Shown piece by piece: positions 49,865 through 61,600 of a stretch of 64,000 nt of DNA (positions are counted from its first letter, which is position 1; each line of letters starts with the position of its first letter). This DNA is from Pithys albifrons albifrons (taxonomy: Eukaryota; Chordata; Aves; Passeriformes; Thamnophilidae). A program made the translations under genes and the position numbers. A model generated the notes under the pieces. The model was not told the DNA's origin. It was given only the letters and a program-made list of their open reading frames with translations, and ran no database searches. Location of the stretch: NCBI RefSeq assembly GCF_047495875.1, contig NC_092462.1, forward strand, positions 41,701,669 to 41,765,668, given 5' to 3'.

Positions 49865-52800
49865 GTAAACATCTCTGAATTTCTGCAGTGGTTTTAAAAG
49901 GATAGAATTGTGGGATGCAATAATACCACAAAGTATCTTTCCTTCCTGATTTTGTAAGATTGGAAGTGAATAATAAGAAATGGTAAAATTTAATAAAAAC
50001 AGTCTTTTTTTAGTAAAATGCTTCCTTCTGGAAAGCAAGATGGTTAATGATGCAACAGTAAATGCTGAAGATACAGCTCGGCATACATTCTGTAATGGAA
50101 GTCATGTTGGGCTTGTAGTAGACCTTAGGCTGGCTGTTTAAGTACAGCTATACTTCACCTACAGGCTTGAATGCAAATTCAGTTTACTTAGAAATTTAAC
50201 CAACTTTATTTCAAAATAAAGTTTCTCATAGGGAAAAAAAAACCTTTAAAACTTCTTACTTCTTACCATTACTCTCAAACTTATTTTAAAGGTGTCTTTT
50301 GAAAAGAAAAACTAACCTATTAATCTGAATGACAATTATTACTGTTCTCAAAATGAAACCACTTAAAGAACCTGGTTGTTCTTATGGAAAAGTTTAAAAC
50401 TATTATACTTCAAATTAAGTTTGAAAGTATTGCATATTGAGTTGCCTTTTTCTTTTCTCCCATCGATTTTAATTACTAGTATATTTGCATGAAAATAGGA
50501 TCTTTATTTCTTGAAAGCTCATCAGCTCCCGCTGCTCATTCTTCATTGAAGATATCACATGCAAAGGGTTAGATCTTCAGGTGAGGTAGAAGCAAGAGCA
50601 GATGTGCTCAGAAGAATGAAATTTTTTTATGCAAATACTATTTTTAATAAAACAGAAGTGGACAAAAAGTGAAAATACATGCTCTGAAAGCAAAATTCTG
50701 ATATCTCTTCCAGGATATACAGATGTGTCTTCCAAAAAAAAAAGTAGTTTTGAATTTAAAAACTGAATACATGAAAATACAATATGAAACCCCAAAAACT
50801 TACTAGATCATTGTTTATTCCAACTGCCCTAATTTGATACTCATGCCCTTACTGCACAAGGAGACACAAGTCCAAGGCAGTCAGGTTCATTTAAACCCTC
50901 AAAATAAGACTTTGCCTGTAGAAAAGTTTCTAATTTTTGATGCTCCTTTCTGAAAAAATGGCTGATTTCTACCTTAAGAGAGGCATTCATATAGTAAAAA
51001 CCACCAGTCAAATGCTCCTGTGAAGAAACCATGAGAAGGCAATACTGTCATGTTTGACAATAATTGCAACTACCCACAGCTTGCATGGGAAGCATCCTGA
51101 AGTTTCTTCCACTCTGGGCACCAGGCGCGTGATGGCAGCAAATGAGTTGTTATTCCAAAACTGCGCACAAAAGTTTGGCTGTGCAAATGTTTTGGAGTGA
51201 CTGAAGGGCACTAATGATTGCCATGATCAGATCCCCCGTATAATATATGGGCAGTACTGCCTCTGTGATGAAAGGGGGCACCACTGGGTTGGGAAGGGAA
51301 GGGAAAGGGGCTGGGTTTATAATGAGTCCTACTAAGAAAAGTACAGCTCTGTCAAAGCTCCAAAAAGAGTATTTGCCTTCATTTCTTCTGGTACAGAAAA
51401 TGCCACAGGGGCAGAGTGAAGGGCCAGACAGTATTTTACCTACAGCCAGGAAATATTGACAGTGCACTCGTGTACTCAGATTCAAATCTGCAAAACAAAT
51501 GAATTGCTACTAATAAAAACAAAGCACAGAGTCCCTTTTACATTGTTTTATCCTGTTTAAAAGACAAACATTTGCACACTGCAAGCCTCAAATGGATAAA
51601 TGCTACCATGAGAACTTATAAGCCATCTGCTAGTTTCCTAATGAAGCCAGTAACTATTATTGTTTACAGTTGAACACCGGGGGTCATGTGTATTTGCTGT
51701 AATGAAAGAATCAATGCATCACTGCAGATGCTAAAGGAGAACTTTTTTCCAGACGGCTAATTATAAATACAAAAATAGCAAATAAAAAAAAAATCTGTTC
51801 AATTCCATGGAGAAATAGTACTTGGCACAACAAATACAAAATGCAGCACCAGTCTGTTTTCTAGTAGTCTCCACTTGACAGGCTCAGCTTACAGAAACAA
51901 AATCACAAAAAGTTACTCTTCAATGCTTAACAAATAGCTGACCACCTATAGGTGCTTAGCCTCTAATTCTCTAACCTTTACAAACTCCTACTTTATTTAA
52001 TAGTATTGTTTATCTGAATGTAATGATGAAGTGTGCATTAGCAGATATCTCTCTGTTGCTGTTTCACTCTGCATTTCTTGCTTGAAAAAGACACCATGAT
52101 TTTTAAAAAATGAGTTTGGTTGAGTGATTAAAAATGTCCTGAAGTTTCTCAGATTTTTTTAAATGTTTGTTGAAGAGAAACTGATACACAGCAGTAATAC
52201 AATTGATTTCTGGCTTATGATTTCATCACCCAAACAAAAAAAAAGACTTACAAAAATTGACAAAGTAATATTAATTCCAAACATTTAGCAAAACCCAAAA
52301 AATGATAATCCTTTGGACTTCTGTACATTATGGAATACTCAATTTCACTGACAATTAGCCATTAATTTTGAAATCTTTTTGATGGCCTTTATTTACTGTA
52401 AAAAAGTATCATAATTTCAGGACAGTTCCTACAACCTGTAAATCAAGAGAACTTACTTGCCCTTCTGAGTCGGAAACCTGCAAATGACTTCTCATTGCCT
52501 GGCTGATACCATCAGGGCCATGGCACAGCCTTCTTGCAGCTTGTGCTCTCCTCACGCCACCTGCAACATACACAGAGCTACATATCTATTATGTGGCTAA
52601 AGGGCTGACTAACATAGTGGTTAGATGGGTTGCAGTAAATGGGAAAGCTGTATTATTGTAGGCCAAATCAGTAAACCCATAGTAAAGAAAGGGAGCAAAC
52701 AATATTCCTCTTTTACCATAATAAATACTTGTAGCAGGTTGTACTCGAGGCAGAAATAAAGCAAGCTGTCTGCAGGAGAAAACTGCTTCTTTTTAAATTT

Positions 52801-53234
52801 GGTCGTTATACTGTGGTGCTGGCCAGGGAGAGCTAACACTAGATAGCCCAGGCTGGGCAGAGTTCATTGGTGAGGTCAGAGAGCCCAGAGGAGCACCCCT
52901 ATATAGATAGACCTGTTAAGTCTGTTGCTTGGGTACCCTGCTGCACCCTGACACTGAGGGTTCTGCATGTCAGCTATTCCCTGCTCCCAGCCTGCTGTGT
53001 CAGATGTGACTGACTGTGTGAAGTGCACAGCAGGGATTCCCAAGGAAATTTCCCACTGCAGCCCTTTGCTGTGGTCCCCTCTTTGTCTGATGGTCGCACA
53101 CCTGTGGCCAGCACACTTGGGCAGACCTGTTGTGTGAACTGCCACACATATTCCTGAGGTATGCAGGTAGCACAAGCAAGTGACCTGAGATGCTGGGTTA
53201 AGAGAAGATGGAAGGGCCTGCTTAGTATCCAAAG
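49865..53234. other. intergenic, no gene seen
   Basis: AT-rich apart from a GC-richer block at about 52800-53230, which has a CTATATAG box and might be an unrecognised LTR. Contains the second copy of the 54-bp element. Confidence 0.5.
50481..50534 (+). repeat. 54-bp dispersed element, copy 2
   Basis: Partner of 3232-3285, same orientation. The flanks (a T/C-rich stretch before it) are loosely similar as well, so the repeated unit may be longer. Confidence 0.6.
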
Positions 53235-53294
53235 CTTTGCTTTGCTTTGCTTTGCTTTGCTTTGCTTTGCTTTGCTTTGCTTTGCTTTGCTTTG
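53235..53294 (+). repeat. (CTTTG)12 microsatellite
   Basis: Twelve perfect CTTTG units about 80 bases before the 5' LTR of the ERV. Confidence 0.98.
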
Positions 53295-53376
53295 GCAGAC
53301 CTGGCTGAACCCTGCCAGAGAAAATCAGTACAAAGAGCTGAGTGACTGATGTACAGAAGAGGATGAAGAGAATAAT

Positions 53377-54002
53377 TGTTCTGGTTTCAGCTGGGATAGA
53401 GTTAGTTTTCTACCTAGTATCTGATACAGTGCTGTATTTTGGGTTTAGGTAGAAAATGATGTTGATAGCACATTGATGTTTTAGTTGTTGCTAAGCAGTG
53501 TTTACTAAGCCATGGAATTTTCAGCTTCTCACCCCACCCCACCACTGAGCAGGCTGGAGGGGCACAAGAAGCAGGGAGGGGACACAGCTGGGACAGCTGA
53601 CTCAAACTAGCCAAAGAGATATGGCATCATGCTCAGTATATAAACTAGGGGGAAAGCTGAACAAGGGTGGGACACAGCTGGGACAGCTGACTCAAACTAG
53701 CCAAAGAGATATGGCATCATGCTCAGTATATAAACTAGGGGGAAAGCTGAACAAGGGTCACTGTTCAAGAACTGGCTGCACATCAGTCAGGATGAGGTGA
53801 ACAATTGCATTGGTCATCACTTGTTTTGTATGTTATTATCATCATGATTATTATTTTGCCTCCATTTTCTGTCCTATTAACTGTCCTTATTTCAACCCAT
53901 ACATTTAATTTTTTCCCCTCAGTTCTCTCTCCTGTCCCAGTGCCAGGGGGTTGGTGAATGAGCATGTGTTGTGTTATCTGCCTGCTGGATTAGACCATGA
54001 CA
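53377..54002 (+). repeat. 5' LTR of the ERV
   Basis: Starts TGTTCTGGTTTCAGCTGGGA and ends CCATGACA. U3 contains TATATAAAC boxes, R/U5 has the ATTATTATT tract and a degraded CCTATTAA polyadenylation region. It carries an exact 90-base tandem duplication (separate entry). Confidence 0.85.
53579..53758 (+). repeat. exact 90-bp tandem duplication of the LTR core promoter
   Basis: Positions 53579-53668 and 53669-53758 are identical base for base. Each copy holds the CATGCTCAGTATATAAACTA TATA region, so the LTR has two core promoters in tandem. Confidence 0.95.
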
Positions 54003-54007
54003 CTCCA

Positions 54008-54025
54008 TTTGACACCCAACAAGGG
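54008..54025 (+). other. degenerate primer-binding site
   Basis: TTTGACACCCAACAAGGG lies a few bases after the 5' LTR. It resembles the TGGCGCCCAAC-type primer-binding sites with CpG-decay changes. The exact primer tRNA cannot be named. Confidence 0.5.
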
Positions 54026-54109
54026 TCACAAAGGGCTGTGATAATGACAGATCTGACCAAAGCATGTTAAAACAAACTCATTATAAGCATTTGTGGAATT
54101 GTTTAATAG

Positions 54110-54382
54110 TTGTTTGTCACAGTGTTAACTTGTTTCCTCTCAGAGCTGTTGTGCTTGTTCTCAGGGTTGAGTTATGTAACACTTTATTTGCTATGTATGT
54201 TCCCTGTTGGGCTGTTTATGACCTGTGGGGATTGGATTAAGGGTATCATTTTGTTGTACTTTGTAACATTGGCTTATGATACGATAAAATTACTGGCCAT
54301 GAGACTAATCTGGTATTTATACTCAGCATTACCGCCATCTCAATACTTTGGGAGCCATCTCTCAAAAACTATTAATTATTAA
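54110..54382 (+). pseudogene. ERV leader ORF, hydrophobic, 90 codons
   Basis: Open frame between the primer-binding site and the gag-like region. It is rich in Leu, Phe, Tyr and Val with at least two likely membrane segments in the first 60 residues, separated by a short CGDWIKG stretch. I recognise no known domain. It is uninterrupted from its ATG, unlike the rest of the element. Whether it was a real pre-gag protein or lies by chance in a T-rich leader is open. Confidence 0.4.
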
Positions 54383-54422
54383 TAATTAGACTCTTAACCT
54401 TTTCTCCTCAGAGAGCCAATCT

Positions 54423-54638
54423 ATGGGAGACACAAGACACGCTTTCCCTTTCTCCTTTAACTTCTCCTTCTCCTCCAGCATAGTTACAACAGCTCTTGAA
54501 AATTGTGAATATCCTTGGGATGTTCAAACCAGTGTGTTCCTGTTGATATGTCTCCTATTCCTAAATGTGTTTCAGATCTTGTTTAAACAACCATTTAAGA
54601 ATACCACCCAGAGATTTCCCCTAAGGCTGGGTAGTTAG
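54423..54638 (+). pseudogene. ERV leader ORF 2, 71 codons, one likely membrane segment
   Basis: Second short frame of the leader, 40 bases after the first and only 3 bases before the gag-like frame. It has a Ser/Phe-rich start and a hydrophobic segment around residues 35-52. No family recognised. It may be part of the same leader protein split by a stop. Confidence 0.3.
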
Positions 54639-54641
54639 GAC

Positions 54642-55046
54642 TTGAAGCGTGTGGGGGATAGTATGAGCAAGTACCCAGGACAGAAAGTCACAACTTGTTT
54701 CAGTCCAGTGTTTCAGAACTTCACTCCTGAACAAGTGGAGGATCCAGAAAAATTAGTAAAATATTTGGAAAAATATGCCATCACCCTGGCCATTCCAGAG
54801 ACACAAATCACCACAATGTGCTGGGGGCTGGCCCAGGCACAGGGGCTGGCCCAGACCCTGTTCAACACTACTCAGTGCTGTCTGGGGGAAAAGAAAGTGT
54901 CTGGGTCTGATGAGAAAGTGACAGGTATTGCAGCTATTCCAACTGCAGTGACTGGCACAGCAGATGAATCAGAGAACCAGCCCATGCCAGTATCAGTTGC
55001 CCAATACACAAGAAGAAATGCTGGAAGCAAAAGTCAACTCAACTAA
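54642..55046 (+). pseudogene. gag-like remnant of the ERV
   Basis: 134-codon frame with VEDPEKLVKYLEKYAITLAI, followed by a Trp/Gly segment and a Thr/Gln-rich tail. Position after the leader and general character fit the start of a retroviral gag. Downstream the frame is broken, with only pieces to about 55560. No major homology region could be assigned with certainty. Confidence 0.5.
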
Positions 55047-55610
55047 AGTAAAGGAAGAAAGAAAATCTTCCCTTACTAAGGGAAGAAGTGCATCAAGCAG
55101 ACTACTCCAAAGCAGGGCCATCAGGAGAACAGGAGAAAGAAGAGGCAGAACCCGTAACATGGGTGAGAACCCATCCCTGAGAGTGATGTGAGACATGCAT
55201 CTCATCAAAAAAGATTTCAGCCATCATCCACGTGAGCACATTGTCATCTGACAACTCTGCTGCTGGGATAATAGGGCCAGTAGTTTGGAATTAGAGGGTA
55301 AGAAAGCCAAATGGCTAGGATCCTTTTCTAGGGAAGAGGGCATTGACAATTCAGTAGGAAAACAGGCACAAGTCCTCAGCCTCTGAGGTATCCCTTCAAG
55401 GAAGGTGTTATATGTCACCCAGGGAAACGGAGAAAGGTATCCAGTACCTGAGGGCATTAGCCATGTTGGAGGTGATTCATGATGACCTGAACAATGAGCA
55501 GTTCTATGAGGGTTGGTTTCTTGTAGCCTCGTTATGCTGTGTGCTGAAGGAATCTGCAACGATATGGAATCTCCTGGTCCTGGATTATTAGCCCATTAAC
55601 CTAGGAGAAA

Positions 55611-55880
55611 TGTGTGCTCTATGCTCACCCCGACCATGTGGTCTCTGAGAGCCCCCCAGAAAGGACACACAGGGACCACCAGCGAAGGCAGGAACAAAGA
55701 GGAAGTTTAATCAGGGGTACAGGTTTATATGGACTTTGGAGGGATACAAACTCACCAATAAGGGACAAGGGGGGGAGTCTGAATTTGTGCCAATAGGAGT
55801 AAGGGGATTTACATTCAATGGGAGAGGGTTTCAGGTAACATGAGGTCACTGTCCTTGTCCCAGCCCCCTGGCCTGGCAGG
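55611..55880 (-). mobile_element. possible second LTR inserted in the ERV, opposite orientation
   Basis: On the minus strand this stretch has a TATA-like CATATAAACC followed by ATTAAAC about 20 bases on and a GC-rich U5-like part ending near GAGCATAGAGCACACA. That is the usual order of a short LTR. The sequence is unlike the ERV on both sides. Clear target-site duplications were not found, so the limits and nature are uncertain. Confidence 0.35.
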
Positions 55881-56498
55881 GGCTCATTGGAAGAAGACAG
55901 TGACTATGCAGTTTTTGCATTCAGTACATTCAAACCACATCAAAAACATCAGTTATTAAAGCATTCTCAGTGGCTGGTGTATTTTCTTCATCAGCCCATT
56001 TCTCACATGACATTCACCAAGCCGTGTATTGAGAATGCATTGCTACACAGTGACCCAAAGGCACAGATGAAGTCAAGTGCACATGACCCATGTAGAGGGT
56101 TTATACAGAGCACAACATGATGGTATGCTGACTCATTGCCAGTAATGACCTAGAAAGACAGAGAGGGACACACAGAGGGTGAATTGGCTGGCCAACTCCA
56201 GCAATATGAAGAAAGTTCTCTGCCTCATTATGGGCCTGTGTCTCACCTGTGGAGAAACCACCTGAGAAACCGTCACTGGAGTCCCAGCAATTCAAAGAGG
56301 GTATGTTCTACTCCCCACCTGTATGGAGCAGTATCTAACTGTTAACACTAAGAATTCCTCTGCTCAAAAGAGAGGGTACAGTGGATACACATCATAGTTA
56401 CCCTGTGGTTTTATCTGTGTGAACATGGAGAGGACATGAGGAACTGGGATGAAAAATCAACCTCAACCATAGAGGGACAGGTATGTGAGTTGCAAGAG

Positions 56499-56780
56499 TG
56501 CTCAGTATATACACTAGGGAGAAAGCCGGCCAGAGGCCTCTGCTCATCGATCAGTGGGTGGTGAGCAATCGCATTGTACATCACTTGCTTTGTATATTCT
56601 AATTTTCCTCCTTCTACTATTATTATTACTATTCCTTTCTTTTCTGTCCTATTAAACTGTTTTTATCTCAAACCATGAATTTTACTTTTTTCCCATCAGT
56701 TCTCTCCCATCCGAGTGGTAGGGTGGCAGTGAGCAGACAGCTATATAGTGTTCAGCTGCCTGCCCAGGTAAACCATGAAG
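56499..56780 (+). repeat. truncated 3' LTR of the ERV
   Basis: Begins inside U3 at TGCTCAGTATATACACTAGG, matching the 5' LTR core promoter, and runs to AACCATGA. It has only one copy of the promoter unit and differs from the 5' LTR at many sites. The first ~200-290 bases of U3 are absent. Confidence 0.8.
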
Positions 56781-58032
56781 ATAGTTGAGTTATTTACTCT
56801 GACAATGCTTCCATCTTTGTGGACTTAAGTGAATAACTTAATTTATATGCCTTAATTCTCTGTTTCATAATGTGTCTGAAATAATGCTTTCTTCCTCAAA
56901 CCATAGACAAGTGTGTATGAATGTACTCGCTTCTCCAAATTACAGGGGAGCTAGTTGCAAGAATTAATTAGTTAATGTTTGCATAGTGCTTTGAAGGCAG
57001 AAAGCACTCTATAAATGCTAATTATTAAATCAAATGTTTATCTGACTTTATTACTAAACCACTAATAAAATGTTACATAGTTGTTGCAGGTTGGAAAAAG
57101 CACTTTTACTGTCTAAAAGATATAAAGGTTTTAATTAGCAAATGTTTTGAAAGTACTTTGCCAAGGAAAAAAAATGCTAACTGTTAATACAGGCTTTCCC
57201 TAATGAAAATGGCTACAAAATATTAACTCCTGGATGCTACTGTAACTTCTGCATATATTATCTAAAGTTTTGTCCCATGGCAACAACATTTTTATTTGAA
57301 GCACAATTTTTGTAATATTGATGAAAAAAATTGTGCTTATGTTTGTCAAATAAATGTTTAGATTCAGCAAGAGATTAAAGACATCATTCTTAGCAGAGAA
57401 TAGCAAAACCTAATGTATTGTCAAATTATACATATATACACTTACCATATTTTTGCTATCCAACTTTAAATCGTATTTTGCTAAGTTTCCAAGCTGCTGC
57501 TGATTTACAGGGCTCAGACCTTCCAAATGCTGTACTGTACTTGTACATTTTTCCACACATGATCTTCAAATCTAAGCATGCAAACACATTTGAAACTTTT
57601 ATGCGTAGGCAGTTAGGCAGTATGAAAGACTGAATTCTGAAAGTGCCTCAAGCCTTCTGAAACACTGTGGATCTCTAGCTTTGCATAGTTTGATCCTGCC
57701 AGAAGAAACCTTTTATTCACCTGTTTGTGCCACTTGGTTTCCCTTCTGGATATAATAATATAAACCTGTATATAATAAGAACATGTTGATTTATTGAATA
57801 TAATAATTAATGTATTAACATAACTGGTTCTGGCTCACCCCCTTTCTACATGCATTTTAGACATAAACTTGCTTTCAGAGGAAGAGGAGGAGGAGGAAGA
57901 GTAGTATTTCAAAATTATACAATGGTAATCAGTATTTCTCAAGTGCCTGGGCTAGCAGTTTGAAAAGTTTGAAAGTAGATCATTATATATATAATACCTG
58001 TTGTAATTTCTGTCTGTGGCTGTAGAAAATAA

Positions 58033-58622
58033 GAATCATAGAATCATAGAATCAGTTGGGTTGGACAAGACCTCCGCAATCATCAAGTCCAACCCTTGGT
58101 CCAACTCCAGTCCATTTACTAGATCATGACACTCAGTGACATGTCCAATCTCAGTTTAAAAACCTCCAGGGATGGTGAATCCACCACCTCTCTGGGCAGA
58201 CCATTCCAATGCCTGATTACTCTCTCTGGAAAGAATTTTTTTCTGATCTCCAACTTAAATTTCCCCTGGCAGAGCTTGAGCCCGTGCCCCCTTGTCCTAT
58301 TGCTGAGTGCCTGGGAGAAGAGACCAACCCCCACCTGGCTAGAACTTCCCTTCAGGTAGTTATAGACAGTGATGAGGTCACCTCTAAGCCTCCTCTTCTC
58401 CAGGCTAAACAACCCCAGCTCCCTCAGCCTCTCCCCACAGGACTTGTGCTCCAGTCCCTTCACCAGCCTTGTTGCTCTTCTCTGGACTCGCTCCAGCACC
58501 TCAATATCCTTTCTGAACTGAGGAGCCCAGAACTGAACACAATACTCAAGGTGTGGCCTCACCAACGCAGAGTACAGGGGAAGGATCACTTCTCTGGTCC
58601 TGCTGGCCATGCTGTTTTTGAA
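58033..58622 (-). mobile_element. CR1 LINE, 5'-truncated, with open RT C-terminal frame
   Basis: The tail AATCATAGAATCATAGAATC marks the 3' end at 58033. The minus-strand frame stays open for about 170 codons of the CR1 ORF2 C terminus, with [20 protein letters not shown], then [10 protein letters not shown] and [16 protein letters not shown], stopping at 58119. It is the least decayed CR1 here, but it has no endonuclease or RT catalytic core. The open frame reads on past the truncation point into unrelated sequence to 58820. Confidence 0.93.
58119..58620 (-). pseudogene. CR1 ORF2 C-terminal fragment
   Basis: Coding remnant of the LINE reverse transcriptase, covering only the region after the catalytic palm. 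It has no start codon of its own and cannot make a working enzyme. Kept as a separate entry because the frame is uninterrupted, which points to recent insertion relative to the other copies. Confidence 0.85.
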
Positions 58623-61600
58623 AGAAAACTCTAGCCATAAGAAAAGTCCCGCTAGTCTGCTTTGCTGAGAGAGGAGCAATGTGCCAGCATTGTCCCTGCC
58701 TGAAACCAGGCTGATGGGAGGAGGAGGAGGATGCAGCCAGCCAGGCGCACTCAGTGGAGCAATGCAGCCTGGCTGCTGAGGCAGAGGCTGCCCATCTCCA
58801 CAGCCCACAAGATAAAACACCTCCTGCTGTCTCTAGTGCTCCCAGCAGGAAGGAGAGGTCCAGGTGTTGCTCCCACAGAAACAAAAAGGTCTGCTGCTTT
58901 CCAATGTCACAGATGGGTGGCTCCAAAAGGTCCCCCTCAAACAGCCCTGGGAGAGGCAGTAGGATGTCTTCATTAATTTGAGCTATAAATCACAACTTCA
59001 TATGGCAGAAAAATGTCCAGAATATGCTACAGTAATGGGTTTTGTCCATTTCTGTGATCTTATTATAGCTTTTCAGGCAGATGCAGAGTCAGAGCAGCAG
59101 CAGGAGTGCTAAACCTTCATCACCACATTGATTTGTCAAGCTGTCCCTGAAAGAAAGATGACTGAGATTTTTCGGAAAGGAGGCAGGGGTCAGGGCTGGG
59201 GACAGGAAGGACCATCTAGGAATAGATGGGGAATGAAAAGTATTCTGTAGACTTGTCAAAATGTTAAAGGGGTCCTTAGCAGAAGAAGCTCCAGACTACT
59301 GACTTTCTGTAATCCCAGGGGGTTTTAATGTGTTTTCTTGGTTGCAAATTCACTTTATAAAACAAAATTATTGTATCTTTACAAGATAATTCTAGACTAA
59401 CTAATAAACAGTCCAAATAATTTTGTAGTTAGTCAAAAATTACACATTGTGAAATGAGGTGTCAATGACATAAAGTAGTAACAGTAGAGCTGAAGTAAGG
59501 TCTTAATGATTTTTTTGTTGCTATCTTAATTAGTCATTACTTTTAAAAAATTATAGGAAATTGTGTGGCCTTTTTGAAGAAAGTTTATGGATATTATGAT
59601 AAATGGATGGTATTCAGATTATTCTAAAAATTTGTGAAAAAATAAAAATAATCCCTTTTTAAAATTTTGAATGCTACATTAATTAAATCAAAATGGAAGG
59701 GTATAAACAAATTCTTGTTTGAAAAACCTTCAAATGTATATCAGCTTCCACAGAGTAATTCTGATGACATCAGAGCTCAAAAAGACAGGTCTACTTTGAG
59801 ACCTGTATTTTGACTTTGTGTAGTTTATCTTTTCACGTTCTGATATCACAAGTGGTATTAATCCATTTATGGATGACAACAACAGAATTAGACATAATGC
59901 AGAAAAAAATCAGACATGCCAAGAAATACTTCTCTCTTGTAGATGGGGAAAAAGCACATTAAGTGTTAATAGGTTATGCTAATAAAATACTTTCTAGTTT
60001 GGCAGTAAATTGTGAAAAATCAGGTCATAGCACTGAGACAGGCATTACAGCTTTGGAATATGATTCCAAAAGTAAATGATATGTGTTTCAATAGAAAAAA
60101 AAAATCATGTTATCTGAGAAACAAATATGCAGGTTATCAGTAGAGAAGGGTGGCCTTAGTCCTGGAAACCCCTTTGAGAAGAAGAGCTTCAGTCACAGTA
60201 GCAATCCTTGGATGCAAGCCCCAGTGAGTTGCTGTAACAGCAGTTAACCCAATCCATGGCAAAAATAATGTGGAAACTGTAGCAGAGGTGGAGAGATGCT
60301 ACGTATCACTATTTGGCAGTATTTGACTATTTCACTATTTGACTGTTGATAGAGTGTTAGTTCTATTTCTGATATTTCAAACAGAAGAAAGATCTCCTTT
60401 AATTGGACCCGAGTCAGATGAGAGAAATGAAAATTATCAAGTGACAGGGAAGTGAGCTTTAGAGTGAAAACTTAGGAAAGAGGAGATTAAAAGGCTATTT
60501 GATTGTATTAGTTACAGTTGCAAAATAGAAATAATAATTTCCGCATGTTCAAGATGAGATTTACACACATCTGATAAAATACAAGAATGAAGAATTCTGA
60601 CGTGGAAATGCTATAGCTATGCTTAATTCTGGTATATAGAAAGCACTCAAATTAAAATCTAGTATCTGAAGATGATGCAAAACCTCCCTGCTTTACTTGC
60701 TCGCTTCAATTAAAAACTCAACAGTTACTACCATTCAGTTTTTTGGGTTTCCTGAAATCATTTGAAGGCAACCCTAAAATTCTTCTATTTGGTTTGGTAT
60801 TCCATTATCCTTGCTTAGTTTGGCAATGTCGTTTTCTTCCTGCCTGCTTTGGGTTTGCTTTAAAGAAAGTCTGCTCCTGCAACTTGTTGCAAAACAATTT
60901 CCTTATTCAGGTACACAATAAAACTATAAATAGGCCTAACTACATATTGGAACAATCTCACATTTCAGAAATCATGTGCAACTATCCATGTAGATTATAC
61001 TCCAGTGCTGCTCAGGAAAAGCAAAGCTTTGCAGATATTAAGAAGCCCTGTCATACGCTGGAATTGACACTGTTTACCCTATACCCAGGCTGGATGTCAT
61101 TTGGAATATTGGATCAGGTTAAGAATTTAAATCATTGGACTAGCAGAACTTCACTTAGTGCTGCAAAAGTATCAACTGTTGGGTACAGCAGCAGAGAAAA
61201 CAAAGTTTTGACATGTTCATTATGCTTTGCCTTTCATCCATTATAGTTTGCCTTTGGTTTTGGTTGGGTTTTGTTGGGGGTTTTTGTTTGTGGGGTTTGG
61301 TTTTTTTTCTATTTCTCAGTTTTCTGAAGGTCCTTTAGTTCTGTATTTGACATGGTTTCAAAAATATGACATCACAAGACATCATTATTATTCTGTTATG
61401 ATGGTCTGGTATATTTAAACTTATGAATCCTCTGTAAATAAAGTGAAAGGTTATGAAAAAGAATTTTAGCTCTGCAGTCTGGTTTTGGTTTTTTTTATTT
61501 TACTTTGATTTGGAAATGTCATGGTTCACTTCAAGCTCACCAGAGTGAGTTTAATGGATTAGAATATATTATTGAAATGAGACTGCTGGGGAAGTATATT

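Larger units (their letters stand above)
53377..56780 (+). mobile_element. decayed endogenous retrovirus (avian ERVL-like), LTR to LTR
   Basis: A 5' LTR (53377-54002) is followed by a degenerate primer-binding site, a leader, a gag-like region and a partial 3' LTR (56499-56780). The internal part is only about 2.5 kb, so pol is missing and no intact coding region remains. The segment near 56390-56480 reads as a short decayed frame of the internal region and runs straight into mid-U3 of the 3' LTR, which marks a deletion. The LTR type is common in bird genomes. Class assignment to ERVL is from recognition and not tested. Confidence 0.8.

Noticed and set aside
48175..50038. Open frames of 500-600 codons on both strands (Gly/Arg/Glu or Pro/Ser/Leu)
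   Set aside because: They lie across the pentamer purine satellite, where stop codons cannot form; no unique coding sequence is present.
53579..53758. CRISPR-like or satellite array
   Set aside because: Only two adjacent units without spacers, inside an LTR.
60743..61246. 167-codon frame on the plus strand
   Set aside because: No domain, no repeat protein, no splice context; composition like the AT-rich background.
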